NCBI RefSeq assembly: GCF_020080045.1
Contig: NZ_CP083451.1
Span: forward strand, 682,001-746,000
Direction of reading: 5' to 3'
From: Comamonas odontotermitis
Lineage (GTDB): Bacteria > Pseudomonadota > Gammaproteobacteria > Burkholderiales > Burkholderiaceae_C
Length of the DNA: 64,000 bases
Both the position numbers and the translations under genes were made by a program. This document shows positions 17,962 to 26,969 of the stretch, piece by piece. Position 1 is the first letter of the stretch, and each line of letters starts with the position of its first letter. Below the pieces are notes generated by a model that made no database searches, was not told the origin of the DNA, and saw nothing but the letters and a program-made list of their open reading frames with translations.

Positions 17962-19391
17962 AGCACGCCATCCAGCGCATTCACTTCGTGGGTATCGGTG
18001 GCGCCGGCATGAGCGGCATTGCCGAGGTGCTGCACAACCTGGGCTATGTGGTGTCGGGTTCGGATCTGTCCGACGGTGCCACCTTGCAGCACCTGCGCGA
18101 CGCAGGCATCACCACCTTTGTCGGCCATGATGCGGCGCATATCGCCAACGCACAGGCCGTGGTTACCTCCACGGCGGTACAGGCTGACAACCCCGAGGTG
18201 CTGGCCGCACGCGCCAAGAACATTCCTGTGGTGCCCCGCGCGCAGATGCTGGCAGAGTTGATGCGTCTGCGCAAAGGCATCGCCATTGCCGGGACACACG
18301 GCAAGACCACCACCACCAGCCTGGTCACGAGCGTGCTGGCCGAAGCGGGCTGGGACCCGACCTTTGTGATTGGCGGCAAGCTCAACAGTGCAGGTGCCAA
18401 TGCGCGGCTGGGCAGCGGTGAGTACATCGTGGTCGAGGCCGATGAGTCGGATGCGTCGTTCCTGAATCTGCTACCCGTAATGGCGGTGGTCACCAACATC
18501 GATGCCGACCACATGGACACCTATGGCCACGACTTCGGCCGTCTTAAATCGGCGTTCGTCGATTTCCTCAACCGCATGCCGTTCTACGGCAACGCCATCG
18601 TCTGCACCGACAGCCCTGCCGTGGCCGAGATTGTGGACCGCGTAGCCTGCACGGTCACGACCTACGGATTGAACGAGGCTGCACAGATCCGTGCGGTCGA
18701 TGTACACGCCGACAACGGCCAGATGCGCTTCACCGTGCAGCGCCGTACTGCCGAAGGCCTGCCAGATCTGGATGTGGTGCTCAACCTGCCTGGCGAACAC
18801 AACGTGCTCAATGCGCTGTCTGTCATTGGTGTGGCCATGGCGTTGGGACTGGATGACGCAGCCCTGCTGCGTGGACTGGCAGGTTTCAAGGGTGTGGGCC
18901 GCCGTTTTCAGCGCTATGGCGAAGCAAGCCTGGCAGATGGTGGAAAGTTCACCGTTATTGACGATTACGGCCATCACCCCGTCGAAATGGCTGCCACCAT
19001 TGCGGCCGCGCGCGGCGCGTTCCCGGGCCGTCGTCTGGTGCTGGCCTTCCAGCCCCATCGCTACACCCGCACACGCGATTGCTTCGAGGATTTCGTCAAG
19101 GTGATCGGTGGCGCCGACGCCGTGTTGCTGGCCGAGGTGTATGCCGCTGGCGAAGCACCGATTGTGGCGGCCGATGGCCGGGCACTGGCGCGCGCGGTGC
19201 GCGTGGCAGGCAAGGTCGAGCCCATCTTTGTAGAACAGATTGCCGAGCTGCCGCAAGCGATTGTGGACCATGCCAAGGATGGCGATGTGCTGTTGTGCAT
19301 GGGCGCAGGATCGATCGGTTCCGTGGCCGGTAAAGTAATGGATTTGCTATCAAATAATGAGCGTATTGCGCAGAAGGAGAGCGCGGTATGA
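17958..19391 (+). CDS. murC: MurC, UDP-MurNAc:L-alanine ligase
   Basis: MurC adds the first amino acid to UDP-MurNAc. The 477-residue protein begins with the glycine-rich [17 protein letters not shown] and has the P-loop [34 protein letters not shown] and [10 protein letters not shown] motifs. ATG 17958 has GAGGAGG at 17944-17950 and overlaps the murG stop. The C-terminal tail ([17 protein letters not shown]) is AT-richer than its surroundings. ddl starts on its stop codon. Confidence 0.97.
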   Translation: MKHAIQRIHFVGIGGAGMSGIAEVLHNLGYVVSGSDLSDGATLQHLRDAGITTFVGHDAAHIANAQAVVTSTAVQADNPEVLAARAKNIPVVPRAQMLAELMRLRKGIAIAGTHGKTTTTSLVTSVLAEAGWDPTFVIGGKLNSAGANARLGSGEYIVVEADESDASFLNLLPVMAVVTNIDADHMDTYGHDFGRLKSAFVDFLNRMPFYGNAIVCTDSPAVAEIVDRVACTVTTYGLNEAAQIRAVDVHADNGQMRFTVQRRTAEGLPDLDVVLNLPGEHNVLNALSVIGVAMALGLDDAALLRGLAGFKGVGRRFQRYGEASLADGGKFTVIDDYGHHPVEMAATIAAARGAFPGRRLVLAFQPHRYTRTRDCFEDFVKVIGGADAVLLAEVYAAGEAPIVAADGRALARAVRVAGKVEPIFVEQIAELPQAIVDHAKDGDVLLCMGAGSIGSVAGKVMDLLSNNERIAQKESAV

Positions 19392-20362
19392 GTGAAAAAA
19401 TGATGAATATCGATGTGAAGGCGCTGGGCAAGGTTGCGGTGCTGATGGGCGGCAGCTCTGCCGAGCGCGAAGTCTCGCTGATGTCCGGCAAGGGCGTTCT
19501 GGCAGCGTTGCAATCCAAGGGCGTCGATGCGCATGCGTTCGATCCTTCCGTGCAAGACCTGGGCGAACTGCGCAAGCAGGGCTTTGCGCGCTGCTTCATC
19601 GCGCTCCATGGTCGCCATGGAGAGGATGGCACGGTGCAAGGCGCGCTGGAGCTGCTCGGCATTCCCTACACGGGCCCAGGCGTCATGGCATCAAGCATTG
19701 CGATGGACAAGATCATGACCAAGCGCATCTGGCGCTTTGAAGGACTGTCCACCCCGGAGTGGCGCATGGCTGCCAGCGAGCAGGATACGCGTGATGCGCT
19801 CGTAGCGCTGGGCTCGCCCATGATCGTGAAGCCGGCCCGCGAAGGCTCGACCATCGGCCTGTCCAAGATCAGCACGCCCGAAGAATGCGCCAAGGCCTAC
19901 GAACTGGCATCGCGCTATGACCCGGAAGTGCTGTGCGAGCAGTTCATTGAAGGCCTGGAGACTACCTGTGCGGTGCTGGGCCAGGGGCGCAATGCGAAGG
20001 CATTGCCGGTGATCAAGATCGTGGCGCCCGAAGGCAACTACGACTACCAGAACAAGTACTTCACCGACACCACGCAGTATTTCTGCCCCAGCGGCCTGCC
20101 TGCCGACATGGAGGCTGCCATTGGTGATCTGGCGGAAAAGGCCTTCCGCACCCTGGGGTGCCGTGGCTGGTCGCGTGCCGATGTGATGGTGCGTGCCTCC
20201 GACAACAAGCCTTTCCTGCTGGAGATCAACACATCTCCCGGCATGACCGGCCATTCGCTGGTGCCGATGGCTGCTCGCGCCACCGGCATGAGCTACGAAG
20301 ACCTGTGCCTGCACCTGCTGGCATCGGCATCCACCGACGCGGCGCAAGGCGCCGAGGTTTGA
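19388..20362 (+). CDS. ddl: D-alanine-D-alanine ligase
   Basis: Ddl makes the D-Ala-D-Ala dipeptide used by MurF. This 324-residue ATP-grasp enzyme has [17 protein letters not shown] near the N-terminus, [32 protein letters not shown] and [20 protein letters not shown] near the metal-binding C-terminus. The length fits the DdlB type found in dcw clusters. ATG 19388 overlaps the murC stop. ftsQ follows after 18 bases with an AAAGAAGGA site. Confidence 0.97.
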   Translation: MSEKMMNIDVKALGKVAVLMGGSSAEREVSLMSGKGVLAALQSKGVDAHAFDPSVQDLGELRKQGFARCFIALHGRHGEDGTVQGALELLGIPYTGPGVMASSIAMDKIMTKRIWRFEGLSTPEWRMAASEQDTRDALVALGSPMIVKPAREGSTIGLSKISTPEECAKAYELASRYDPEVLCEQFIEGLETTCAVLGQGRNAKALPVIKIVAPEGNYDYQNKYFTDTTQYFCPSGLPADMEAAIGDLAEKAFRTLGCRGWSRADVMVRASDNKPFLLEINTSPGMTGHSLVPMAARATGMSYEDLCLHLLASASTDAAQGAEV

Positions 20363-20380
20363 AAGAAGGACAGACACACC

Positions 20381-21178
20381 ATGGAACAGACCATGCCAGT
20401 CCCCTTTGACGTCAGACTCATGAACATGCTGGCAACGGCATTGTTCGTGGGTTGCGGCGCCATGGTGCTGGCAGCCGGTGCGCGCTGGGCCATCCACCAC
20501 CCTGCGCTCAGCATTGCCCGCATCGTGGTGCAAGGCGAGATGGAGCACAACAGTGCCGTTTCGTTACAGGCCAATGTGATGCCAGCGCTCAAGGGCAACT
20601 TCTTCACCATGGATCTGGACGAGACACGCAAGATTTTCGAGCAGGCGCCGTGGGTGCGTCAGGCTCAGGTGCGGCGCGAGTTTCCGCACACCCTGTCGGT
20701 CACGATCACCGAACAGGATGCGGCGGCCGTCTGGGGAGCAGAGGGCGAATCGCGCCTGCTCAACAGCGATGGCCAGATGTTTGAAGGAGATTCCACAGAC
20801 CCGGATCTGCACAACCTGCCTCACCTGTCTGGCCGCGCTGGCAGGTCGATGGAGGTGCTGGGCATGTTCCGGGCACTTGCCCCGATCTACGCCAAGCTCG
20901 ACAACCCGCTGGTTGCGCTGGACGAAAGCAGCAGCGGCAGCTGGAAGGCTACCTTGCAATCGGGTGCGGTGATAGAGATGGGCCAAGGCACAGAAACAGA
21001 AGTGCGCCAGCGTGTGAGCAAGTTTGCCGAGTCCCTGCCGGAGGTGACGGGCATGTACAAGCGGAGCGTTGCTTCGCTGACGTCTGCCGACCTGCGCCAT
21101 GCTGGCGGTTATGCCGTTCGCATGCAGGGTGTGAGCACGGGCTCAACCTCGGCGGCCAGACCTGCACCCAAAAAGTAG
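20381..21178 (+). CDS. ftsQ: FtsQ, cell division protein
   Basis: FtsQ is the bitopic scaffold of the FtsQLB complex. The 265-residue protein has a short cytoplasmic N-terminus, one membrane helix (about residues 17-37), a POTRA domain beginning LSIARIVVQGEMEH with the downstream APWVRQAQVRREFPHTLSV segment, and an FtsQ beta domain. Position between ddl and ftsA confirms the call. ATG 20381 is used; a second ATG lies 4 codons later. Confidence 0.95.
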   Translation: MEQTMPVPFDVRLMNMLATALFVGCGAMVLAAGARWAIHHPALSIARIVVQGEMEHNSAVSLQANVMPALKGNFFTMDLDETRKIFEQAPWVRQAQVRREFPHTLSVTITEQDAAAVWGAEGESRLLNSDGQMFEGDSTDPDLHNLPHLSGRAGRSMEVLGMFRALAPIYAKLDNPLVALDESSSGSWKATLQSGAVIEMGQGTETEVRQRVSKFAESLPEVTGMYKRSVASLTSADLRHAGGYAVRMQGVSTGSTSAARPAPKK

Positions 21179-21239
21179 AACATTCAGAGATGCGAAACAT
21201 GAACCATACCAATCACCCAATCATCGAGGGCAACTGACC

Positions 21240-22469
21240 ATGGCACGAGACAGCAAAGATGTAGTGGTAGGCCTTGATATCGGCACGGCCAAAGTCATGG
21301 TGGTTGTGGCTGAAGTGCTGGGCAATGGTGAGCTGAAGCTGGCCGGGCTGGGCGTGGCGCCTAGCAATGGTTTGAAGCGCGGTGTGGTGGTGAATATCGA
21401 TGCCACGGTGCAAAGCATTCAGCAGGCTTTGAAGGAGGCCGAGCTGATGGCCGACCTGAACATCCAGCGCGTCTACACCGGCATCACGGGCAGCCACATC
21501 CGCGGCATCAATTCCAGCGGCATGGTGGCAGTCAAGGACAAGGAAGTGTCGGCCGCCGATGTGGCGCGTGTGCTGGATACGGCCAAGGCCATCAATATTC
21601 CGTCGGACCAGCGCCTGCTGCTGGTGGAGCCGCAGGAGTTTGCGATTGACGGCCAGGATGTGCGCGAACCCATCGGCATGAGCGGCCTGCGCCTGGAGTC
21701 GAAGATCCATATCGTGACCGGCGCGCAAAGTGCGGCCGAGAACATCATCAAGTGCGTGCGTCGCTGTGGCCTGGAAGTGGAGCAGCTGCTGCTGAATCCC
21801 CTGGCGTCGAGCCAGGCCGTGTTGACCGATGACGAGCGTGAGCTGGGCGTTGCCGTGGTCGACATCGGTGCAGGCACCACCGATGTGTCGATCTTCACTG
21901 GTGGCGCCATTCGCCACACGGCGGTGATCCCTATTGCCGGCGACCTGATCACCAGCGATATCGCCATGGCGCTGCGTACGCCCACCAAGGATGCGGAAGA
22001 CATCAAGGTTGAGAGCGGCTGTGCCAAGCAGCTGCTGGCCGATCCGGACACGCAGGTCGATGTACCAGGCCTGGGCGATCGCGGCCCGCGCCTGTTGTCC
22101 AAGCAGGCATTGGCCGGTGTGATCGAGCCGCGTGTGGAAGAGATTTTCTCGCTGGTGCAGCAAGTCATCCGCGAGTCAGGTTATGAGGAGGTGCTGTCGT
22201 CGGGCATTGTGCTGACGGGCGGCAGCGCCGTGATGCCGGGCATGGTCGAGTTGGGGGAGGACATCTTCCTCAAGCCCGTGCGCCGCGGCATTCCCAAGTA
22301 TTCCGGCACTCTGGCCGAGATGGTGGCCCAGCCCCGCGCTGCCACCGTCATGGGCCTGCTGGAAGAAGCCCGCATGGCACGCATGCGTGGCTACAAGGTG
22401 GCCCAGAAAACCGGTTCGGTGAAATCGGCTTTTGGGCGTTTGAAGGACTTTATTGTGGGGAACTTTTAA
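21240..22469 (+). CDS. ftsA: FtsA, actin-like membrane anchor for FtsZ
   Basis: FtsA ties FtsZ filaments to the membrane and recruits later division proteins. The 409-residue actin-fold protein has VGLDIGTAKVMVVV (phosphate 1), VVDIGAGTTDVSIF (phosphate 2) and the adenosine-site TGGSAVMPGM. The last 15 residues (KSAFGRLKDFIVGNF) form the expected amphipathic membrane-targeting helix. The 61-base gap after ftsQ contains a 15-codon ORF that stops 2 bases before the ftsA start. Confidence 0.98.
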   Translation: MARDSKDVVVGLDIGTAKVMVVVAEVLGNGELKLAGLGVAPSNGLKRGVVVNIDATVQSIQQALKEAELMADLNIQRVYTGITGSHIRGINSSGMVAVKDKEVSAADVARVLDTAKAINIPSDQRLLLVEPQEFAIDGQDVREPIGMSGLRLESKIHIVTGAQSAAENIIKCVRRCGLEVEQLLLNPLASSQAVLTDDERELGVAVVDIGAGTTDVSIFTGGAIRHTAVIPIAGDLITSDIAMALRTPTKDAEDIKVESGCAKQLLADPDTQVDVPGLGDRGPRLLSKQALAGVIEPRVEEIFSLVQQVIRESGYEEVLSSGIVLTGGSAVMPGMVELGEDIFLKPVRRGIPKYSGTLAEMVAQPRAATVMGLLEEARMARMRGYKVAQKTGSVKSAFGRLKDFIVGNF

Positions 22470-22634
22470 CCATGCATGACAGCACTTGTTGGCTGGCGCA
22501 AAGCAGCCCTTCAGTGCCCAAGGTTCACGACCCTTGGCGACCGATAGGGCCACCAGCAACCATTTGTTCATTAAAGAGTGAATTATCCGTAACCCAATTT
22601 TTTCATGTTGACGCGCGAGCGAGAGGAGCAGGCA

Positions 22635-23882
22635 ATGACCATCGAAATGTATGAAGGCAACACATTCAACCAGGGCACCCAGATCAAGGTGATCGGCGTG
22701 GGCGGCGGCGGCGGCAACGCTGTCGAGCACATGATCGCCAACAGTGTTCAGGGTGTCGAGTTCATTTCGGCCAACACCGATGCGCAGGCATTGGAGCGCT
22801 GCCATGCCCATCGCGTGATCCAGTTGGGTGAAACCGGCTTGGGCGCTGGCAGCAAGCCTGAAAACGGCCGTGAGGCAGCCGAATCCGCCATCGAAGATAT
22901 CCGCTCCGCTATCGCTGGCTCGCACATGCTCTTCATTACCGCAGGCATGGGTGGTGGCACGGGCACGGGCGCTGCACCAGTGATCGCACGCGTAGCCAAG
23001 GAGATGGGCATCCTCACCGTGGGCGTGGTGACCAAGCCGTTCGAGTGGGAAGGCAAGCGTCGCATGTCCAACGCCGACGGGGGCCTCACCGAGCTGGAAG
23101 CCAACGTGGATTCGCTGATCGTGGTGCTCAACGAGAAGCTGCTGGACGTGTTGGGTGACGACATCACCCAGGACCAGGCGTTTGCGCACGCCAACGACGT
23201 GCTGAAGAATGCGGTTGGCGGCATCTCCGAAATCATCAACGACCACGGCTACATCAACGTCGACTTTGCCGACGTGAAGACCGTGATGAGCGAGCCAGGC
23301 AAGGCCATGATGGGCACGGCCACTGCCAGCGGCCCGGACCGTGCACGCATTGCTGCAGAGCAAGCGGTGGCATGCCCGCTGCTGGAAGGTATCGACCTGT
23401 CGGGTGCCAAGGGCATTCTGGTGCTGGTGACGGCGACCAAGGGCAGCCTGAAGCTGGCCGAATCGCGCCAGGCCATGAGCACGATCAATGCCTACGCATC
23501 GCCTGAATCGCATGTGATCTTCGGCGCAGCTTACGATGAAACCCTGGGTGACGAGATCCGTGTGACCGTGCTGGCCACCGGCCTGTCGCGCCCTGTGGCC
23601 AAGCGCCAGCCCATCTCGGTGATTCAGGGCAGCGCCGGCCTGCGTACGGGCACGGACGACATTGCCTACACACCACAATCGGTGAACGCACCAGTGACTG
23701 GCCTGGCCGCGCAAACCGCCATGCCCATGGGCACCGGTTTTGCGAACGACTTTGCCGACAAGAAGACCCCATCGGTCTGGCGCACCGGGCGCAACGCGGC
23801 TTCGGCTCGTGTTGACGCCATGTCGTCGAGCGGCATGGAAGATCTGGAAATCCCTGCCTTCCTGCGCAAGCAGGCAGACTGA
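22635..23882 (+). CDS. ftsZ: FtsZ, tubulin-like division GTPase
   Basis: FtsZ polymerises into the Z-ring. The 415-residue protein has the tubulin signature GGGTGTG at residues 106-112 and a GVGGGGGNAV N-terminal nucleotide-binding loop. It ends with the conserved FtsA/ZipA-binding peptide DLEIPAFLRKQ. The linker before it is about 60 residues. ATG 22635 has GAGAGGAG at 22621-22628; the frame extends 10 codons upstream but without a better site. The 165-base gap after ftsA holds a small CCAAGG/CCTTGG stem (22518-22537) and possibly a promoter, so ftsZ may also be transcribed on its own. Confidence 0.98.
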   Translation: MTIEMYEGNTFNQGTQIKVIGVGGGGGNAVEHMIANSVQGVEFISANTDAQALERCHAHRVIQLGETGLGAGSKPENGREAAESAIEDIRSAIAGSHMLFITAGMGGGTGTGAAPVIARVAKEMGILTVGVVTKPFEWEGKRRMSNADGGLTELEANVDSLIVVLNEKLLDVLGDDITQDQAFAHANDVLKNAVGGISEIINDHGYINVDFADVKTVMSEPGKAMMGTATASGPDRARIAAEQAVACPLLEGIDLSGAKGILVLVTATKGSLKLAESRQAMSTINAYASPESHVIFGAAYDETLGDEIRVTVLATGLSRPVAKRQPISVIQGSAGLRTGTDDIAYTPQSVNAPVTGLAAQTAMPMGTGFANDFADKKTPSVWRTGRNAASARVDAMSSSGMEDLEIPAFLRKQAD

Positions 23883-23934
23883 GTGGTGTAAAGGCCCCAT
23901 CCATTGCCCGGGGCACATGGATGAATCAAACTGC

Positions 23935-23973
23935 AACGCGCTGCAACCTTTGGGGTTGTCAGCGCGTTGTTAT
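23935..23973 (+). terminator. Intrinsic terminator after ftsZ
   Basis: AACGCGCTGCAACC (23935-23948) pairs with GGTTGTCAGCGCGTT (23954-23968) with one bulged base and a TTTG loop area, followed by GTTATT. It marks the end of the dcw cluster. A MITE-like element starts 2 bases later. Confidence 0.75.
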
Positions 23974-23974
23974 T

Positions 23975-24064
23975 AGAACGTGTTGACGATCTCCTCGCGC
24001 TGGCCCCTCGAACTCATCCCGATGGCACTCCAACGCGGCTGCGTAGAGATCGTCAACGCGTTCT
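23975..24064. repeat. MITE-like element, medium copy B (90 bp)
   Basis: It begins AGAACGTGTTGACGATCTC and ends with the near-complement GAGATCGTCAACGCGTTCT. It lies in the opposite orientation to copy A and matches both ends of A, lacking about 158 internal bases. Copy C (37779-37831) equals B minus 37 internal bases. It lies between the ftsZ terminator and lpxC. Confidence 0.8.
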
Positions 24065-24065
24065 C

Positions 24066-24105
24066 AGAGACGTGCCTGGCACGTGTCTGCGATCTCTCCG
24101 CATCT
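24066..24105. repeat. Adjacent half-element beside copy B
   Basis: GGCACGTGTCTGCGATCTC at about 24078-24096 matches the terminal repeat of copy C (complement AGAACGTGTCTGCGATCTC). Together with GACGTGCC just upstream it also forms a small hairpin. It may be a remnant of a second insertion. The remainder up to lpxC (24106-24220) shows no gene. Confidence 0.45.
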
Positions 24106-24220
24106 GCTTTGCGCACAGATTGGCAAAATCTGCAAGCAAATGGGCAACAGACCTTCGCTATCCGGGCGATTGGTATTTTGTGCAGTCTCACAGGCTGGCA
24201 CGGCGTAAAATCAACAGGTT

Positions 24221-25144
24221 ATGCTTCAGCAACGTACCATCAAATCCCTGACCCGCGCCGTAGGCGTGGGCTTGCACAGCGGCCAGCGTGTGGAGTTGAC
24301 CCTGCGTCCCGCGCAGGCCAATACCGGCATCGTGTTTCGCCGTGTCGATCTGCCCGAGCCGGTGGATATTCCGGTGAATGCGGACGCGGTGGTGGACACC
24401 CGCATGGCCTCGACCCTGGGCAAGGGCGATGTGCGTATCCACACGGTGGAGCATGTGATGTCCGCTTGCGCTGGCCTGGGCATCGACAACCTGTACATCG
24501 ATGTGACGGCTGAAGAAATACCGATCCTCGATGGCTCGTCCGCCTCGTTCGTTTTTCTGCTGCAAAGCGCGGGCATCGAGTTGCAGAACGCGCACAAGCG
24601 TTTTCTGCGCCTGCTCAAGCCGGTGGAGATCCGGCAGGGCGAGGGCAATAATCTCAAGTGGGCCCGACTGGATCCCTACCATGGCTACAAGCTGCGCTTC
24701 GAGATCGATTTTGCGCATCCGGCTGTGGACTCGACCGGCCAGATGTTCGAGTTCGATCTGGGTGCTGGCAACTACACCCGCGACATCGCCCGTGCGCGTA
24801 CTTTCGGCTTCACCAAAGATGTGGAAATGCTGCGCTCCAATGGCCTGGCACTGGGCGGCGGTCTGGACAACGCCATCGTGATGGACGATTACAAAGTCCT
24901 CAACAGCGATGGGCTGCGCTATGACGATGAGTTCGTCAAGCACAAAATTCTGGATGCCATGGGCGATCTGTATATCGTGGGCTACCCGCTGCTGGCGGCC
25001 TACAGTGCCTTCCGCTCCGGCCACGGGCTCAACAACCTGCTGCTGCGCGAGTTGATGCAGCAGCGCGATGCCTGGGATATCGTCACCTTCGAGCATGTGC
25101 GTGAAGCGCCTCAGGGCTTTGCCCAGGCAGCACTTGCCTGGTAG
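24221..25144 (+). CDS. lpxC: LpxC, UDP-3-O-acyl-N-acetylglucosamine deacetylase
   Basis: LpxC carries out the committed step of lipid A synthesis, a zinc-dependent deacetylation. The 307-residue protein keeps the zinc ligands His78 (HTVEHV), His241 and Asp245 ([10 protein letters not shown]) and the general acid/base His268 (SGHGLNN). The N-terminal [17 protein letters not shown] is typical. It follows the dcw cluster as in many proteobacteria but is separated by a terminator and the repeat element, so it probably has its own promoter. The ribosome-binding site (ACAGG) is weak. Confidence 0.98.
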   Translation: MLQQRTIKSLTRAVGVGLHSGQRVELTLRPAQANTGIVFRRVDLPEPVDIPVNADAVVDTRMASTLGKGDVRIHTVEHVMSACAGLGIDNLYIDVTAEEIPILDGSSASFVFLLQSAGIELQNAHKRFLRLLKPVEIRQGEGNNLKWARLDPYHGYKLRFEIDFAHPAVDSTGQMFEFDLGAGNYTRDIARARTFGFTKDVEMLRSNGLALGGGLDNAIVMDDYKVLNSDGLRYDDEFVKHKILDAMGDLYIVGYPLLAAYSAFRSGHGLNNLLLRELMQQRDAWDIVTFEHVREAPQGFAQAALAW

Positions 25145-25153
25145 GCCCGCGGC

Positions 25154-25330
25154 ATGGTGATGTTCCGCTGGATCTTCATGCTGCTGGTGTTGATGTCGGC
25201 CATCAGCTTCTGTGTCTATTTGGGTACCGGCCAGCACCGGTATCGCCAATGGTCTGTGCTGCTGATCAAGTGGACCGTGATTGCGGCGCTGGCGTTCTTT
25301 GCGGTATTGTTTGTGGGCCGCATGGTCTGA
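25154..25330 (+). CDS. Small two-helix membrane protein
   Basis: This 58-residue ORF starts 9 bases after lpxC. The predicted product has two hydrophobic helices (about residues 3-22, FRWIFMLLVLMSAISFCVYL, and 38-56) joined by a short basic loop (GTGQHRYRQW). Its close spacing to lpxC suggests co-transcription. I do not recognise a family and no function can be given. ATG 25160 is an alternative start. Confidence 0.65.
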   Translation: MVMFRWIFMLLVLMSAISFCVYLGTGQHRYRQWSVLLIKWTVIAALAFFAVLFVGRMV

Positions 25331-25564
25331 AGGTAAAAATTCCGTAAACAGGCCCATGCTTTTGGCGCCCGCTGCTGCCCCGAAATGGCATGTACAGGGC
25401 TTTTGCGGCAGATTTGATGCTCCTGAGGCGCTTTACACAAGGCATACAGAGGGTAACCCTGGGTCTGAGGGGTAAACCGCAGGTCTCTGCCTCACGTTAA
25501 AGAGTCATGCACAGCGGTAATGGGTGAACCCGGCGCCGCCTCGTTTTTCGAAAGGAAACAGGTC

Positions 25565-26023
25565 ATGAAGAAACTGAGCAGCACGATCTCCACCATCGCA
25601 GGCAGCCTGGGCATTGCCCTGGCATGCGCCATGGTCGTGAGTACACCAGTACAAGCCCAGCCCAATGGCCGTGGCCCTGATGGCTATGGCCCCCCCGGCC
25701 AGCAGCGCCATTGGGACCGTGATCGTGGCCATGACAGGCGCTATGACGATCATCGTCGTGACTACCGGCATGACCACCGTCCTCCCCCTCGTGTCGTCGT
25801 GGTGCCCGATCGGAGGCGCGGCGTGGGTCCGCGCAACGACTGGTACCGCGGCGGCTACGTACCCGCGCCCTATCGTGGATACAGCTATGTGGTGGGCGAC
25901 TGGCGAATGCACCGCCTCGCGCCGCCGCCAAGAGGTTACCAATGGATTCAATACGGAGGTGACTATCTGCTCATCGCCGTCGGTACCGGGCTGATTGCCA
26001 ATATTGTCTTCAATGCGAACTGA
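25565..26023 (+). CDS. RcnB-like periplasmic protein
   Basis: The 152-residue product starts MKKLSSTISTIAGSLGIALA, a clear signal peptide with likely cleavage after VQAQ. A region rich in His, Asp, Arg and Gly (about residues 45-75) follows, then a C-terminal domain WYRGGYVPAPYRGYSYVVGDW and PPRGYQWIQYGGDYLLIAVGTG. This matches the RcnB/COG5455 family, whose E. coli member affects nickel and cobalt efflux. The metal role here is only inferred. ATG 25565 has AAAGGAAA upstream. It may use its own promoter in the 234-base gap before it. Confidence 0.8.
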   Translation: MKKLSSTISTIAGSLGIALACAMVVSTPVQAQPNGRGPDGYGPPGQQRHWDRDRGHDRRYDDHRRDYRHDHRPPPRVVVVPDRRRGVGPRNDWYRGGYVPAPYRGYSYVVGDWRMHRLAPPPRGYQWIQYGGDYLLIAVGTGLIANIVFNAN

Positions 26024-26046
26024 TACTGTCTGTATGCGGCCATAAT

Positions 26047-26219
26047 TCGGGGTTTGTCCGCGCTCTGGGTTGAACCTTTGGGCGCTGACCCCATCCAAAG
26101 CTTACTTTGGTGGCTGCACCTGATGCCGAGCACTGCTTCACGGGGTGCCCGGATCCACGCATGAGGAGTCCTGCAGCCGGCCAGACCTGTGCGCCTACGA
26201 AGTGCACAGGTTTTTTTTT
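26047..26219 (+). ncRNA. Candidate structured RNA ending in an intrinsic terminator
   Basis: This gene-free stretch folds well by eye. ACCCC (26088-26092) with GGGC (26080-26083) can pair with GGGGT and GCCC (26142-26150). CCAAAG (26095-26100) and CTTTGG (26105-26110) make a tight hairpin inside. TCC and GCG (26057-26062) can pair with CGC (26158-26160) and GGA (26165-26167). A strong terminator ends it. A CATAAT at 26041-26046 could be a -10 box but no good -35 was found. It could also simply be the 3' UTR of the RcnB-like gene. Confidence 0.4.
26185..26219 (+). terminator. Strong intrinsic terminator
   Basis: ACCTGTGC (26185-26192) pairs perfectly with GCACAGGT (26204-26211) and is followed by nine T. 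It ends transcripts from the RcnB-like gene and the candidate RNA. The remaining 125 bases to the ruvC stop hold an AGGCTC...GAGAGCCT hairpin at about 26307-26330 but no gene. Confidence 0.88.
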
Positions 26220-26344
26220 GTCCAGCCAGTCCGCAAGCTTGGTAATGCACGCCATCGCTTGCAGGGCAAGCCAATGAATCGATGGAGCTAGTGCAGCCGG
26301 ATGGAGGCTCGTGGTGCTACGAGAGCCTGCTTCGGCTTGGATTC

Positions 26345-26893
26345 TCAGTAACTGCGGCCAGCCTTGTACATGGCGTGCTGTTTGCGTTGCAGCGGGCTTG
26401 CCTCGGACATGCGCGCCATGGCGAGGCCCGCATGCGCATGGGTGATCGCCAGGCCCAGGGCATCGGCGGCGTCGGTGCCGGGCAGGCCGGGAAGGTGCAA
26501 CAGGCGCTTGACCATTTCCTGGATCTGGTTCTTGGCGGCGCGGCCATGGCCCACCACGGCCTTCTTCATCTGCAGTGCGGTGTACTCGGCCACCGGCAGG
26601 TTTTGCGACACCAGAGCTGTCAGCGCACAGCCACGCGCCTGGCCCAGCAGCAAGGTCGATTGCGGATTGACGTTGACAAAGACGATTTCGACCGAAGCCA
26701 TATGGGGTTCGTAGCGCTGACAGACTTCGGAGATGCCATCAAAAATCATCTTCAACCGGCCGGGGAGATCTCCCAGATCCAGGGTAGTGGTGCGGATGGT
26801 GCCGCTGGCCACATAGGACAGACGTTGCCCATTGACGTCGATCACGCCAAAGCCGGTGGTCTGCAGGCCGGGGTCAATACCAAGAATTCTCAT
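26345..26893 (-). CDS. ruvC: RuvC, Holliday junction resolvase
   Basis: RuvC cuts Holliday junctions with RuvAB during recombination repair. The 182-residue RNase H-fold protein keeps the four acidic catalytic residues Asp7 (GIDPGL), Glu69 (SVEIVFVN), Asp141 and Asp144 ([11 protein letters not shown]). Length is normal. ruvA and ruvB are not beside it in this window. It is the last gene of a minus-strand run with mtgA, aroE, a TonB-like gene and an RNase gene. Confidence 0.97.
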   Translation of the reverse strand: MRILGIDPGLQTTGFGVIDVNGQRLSYVASGTIRTTTLDLGDLPGRLKMIFDGISEVCQRYEPHMASVEIVFVNVNPQSTLLLGQARGCALTALVSQNLPVAEYTALQMKKAVVGHGRAAKNQIQEMVKRLLHLPGLPGTDAADALGLAITHAHAGLAMARMSEASPLQRKQHAMYKAGRSY

Positions 26894-26969
26894 GCAATGG
26901 AAATGATAGCTACTTGTGCCTGTCGGTTCTGCGCCAGAGGCCTGTTCTGCTCAAAATGGCAACGGGCCT

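Noticed and set aside
22472..22654. 60-codon ORF between ftsA and ftsZ
   Set aside because: It starts 2 bases after ftsA but has no good ribosome-binding site or recognisable sequence and overlaps the ftsZ start.
26113..26130. Hammerhead-ribozyme-like CTGATG in the candidate RNA
   Set aside because: The required CTGANGA core and the matching GAAA are absent.
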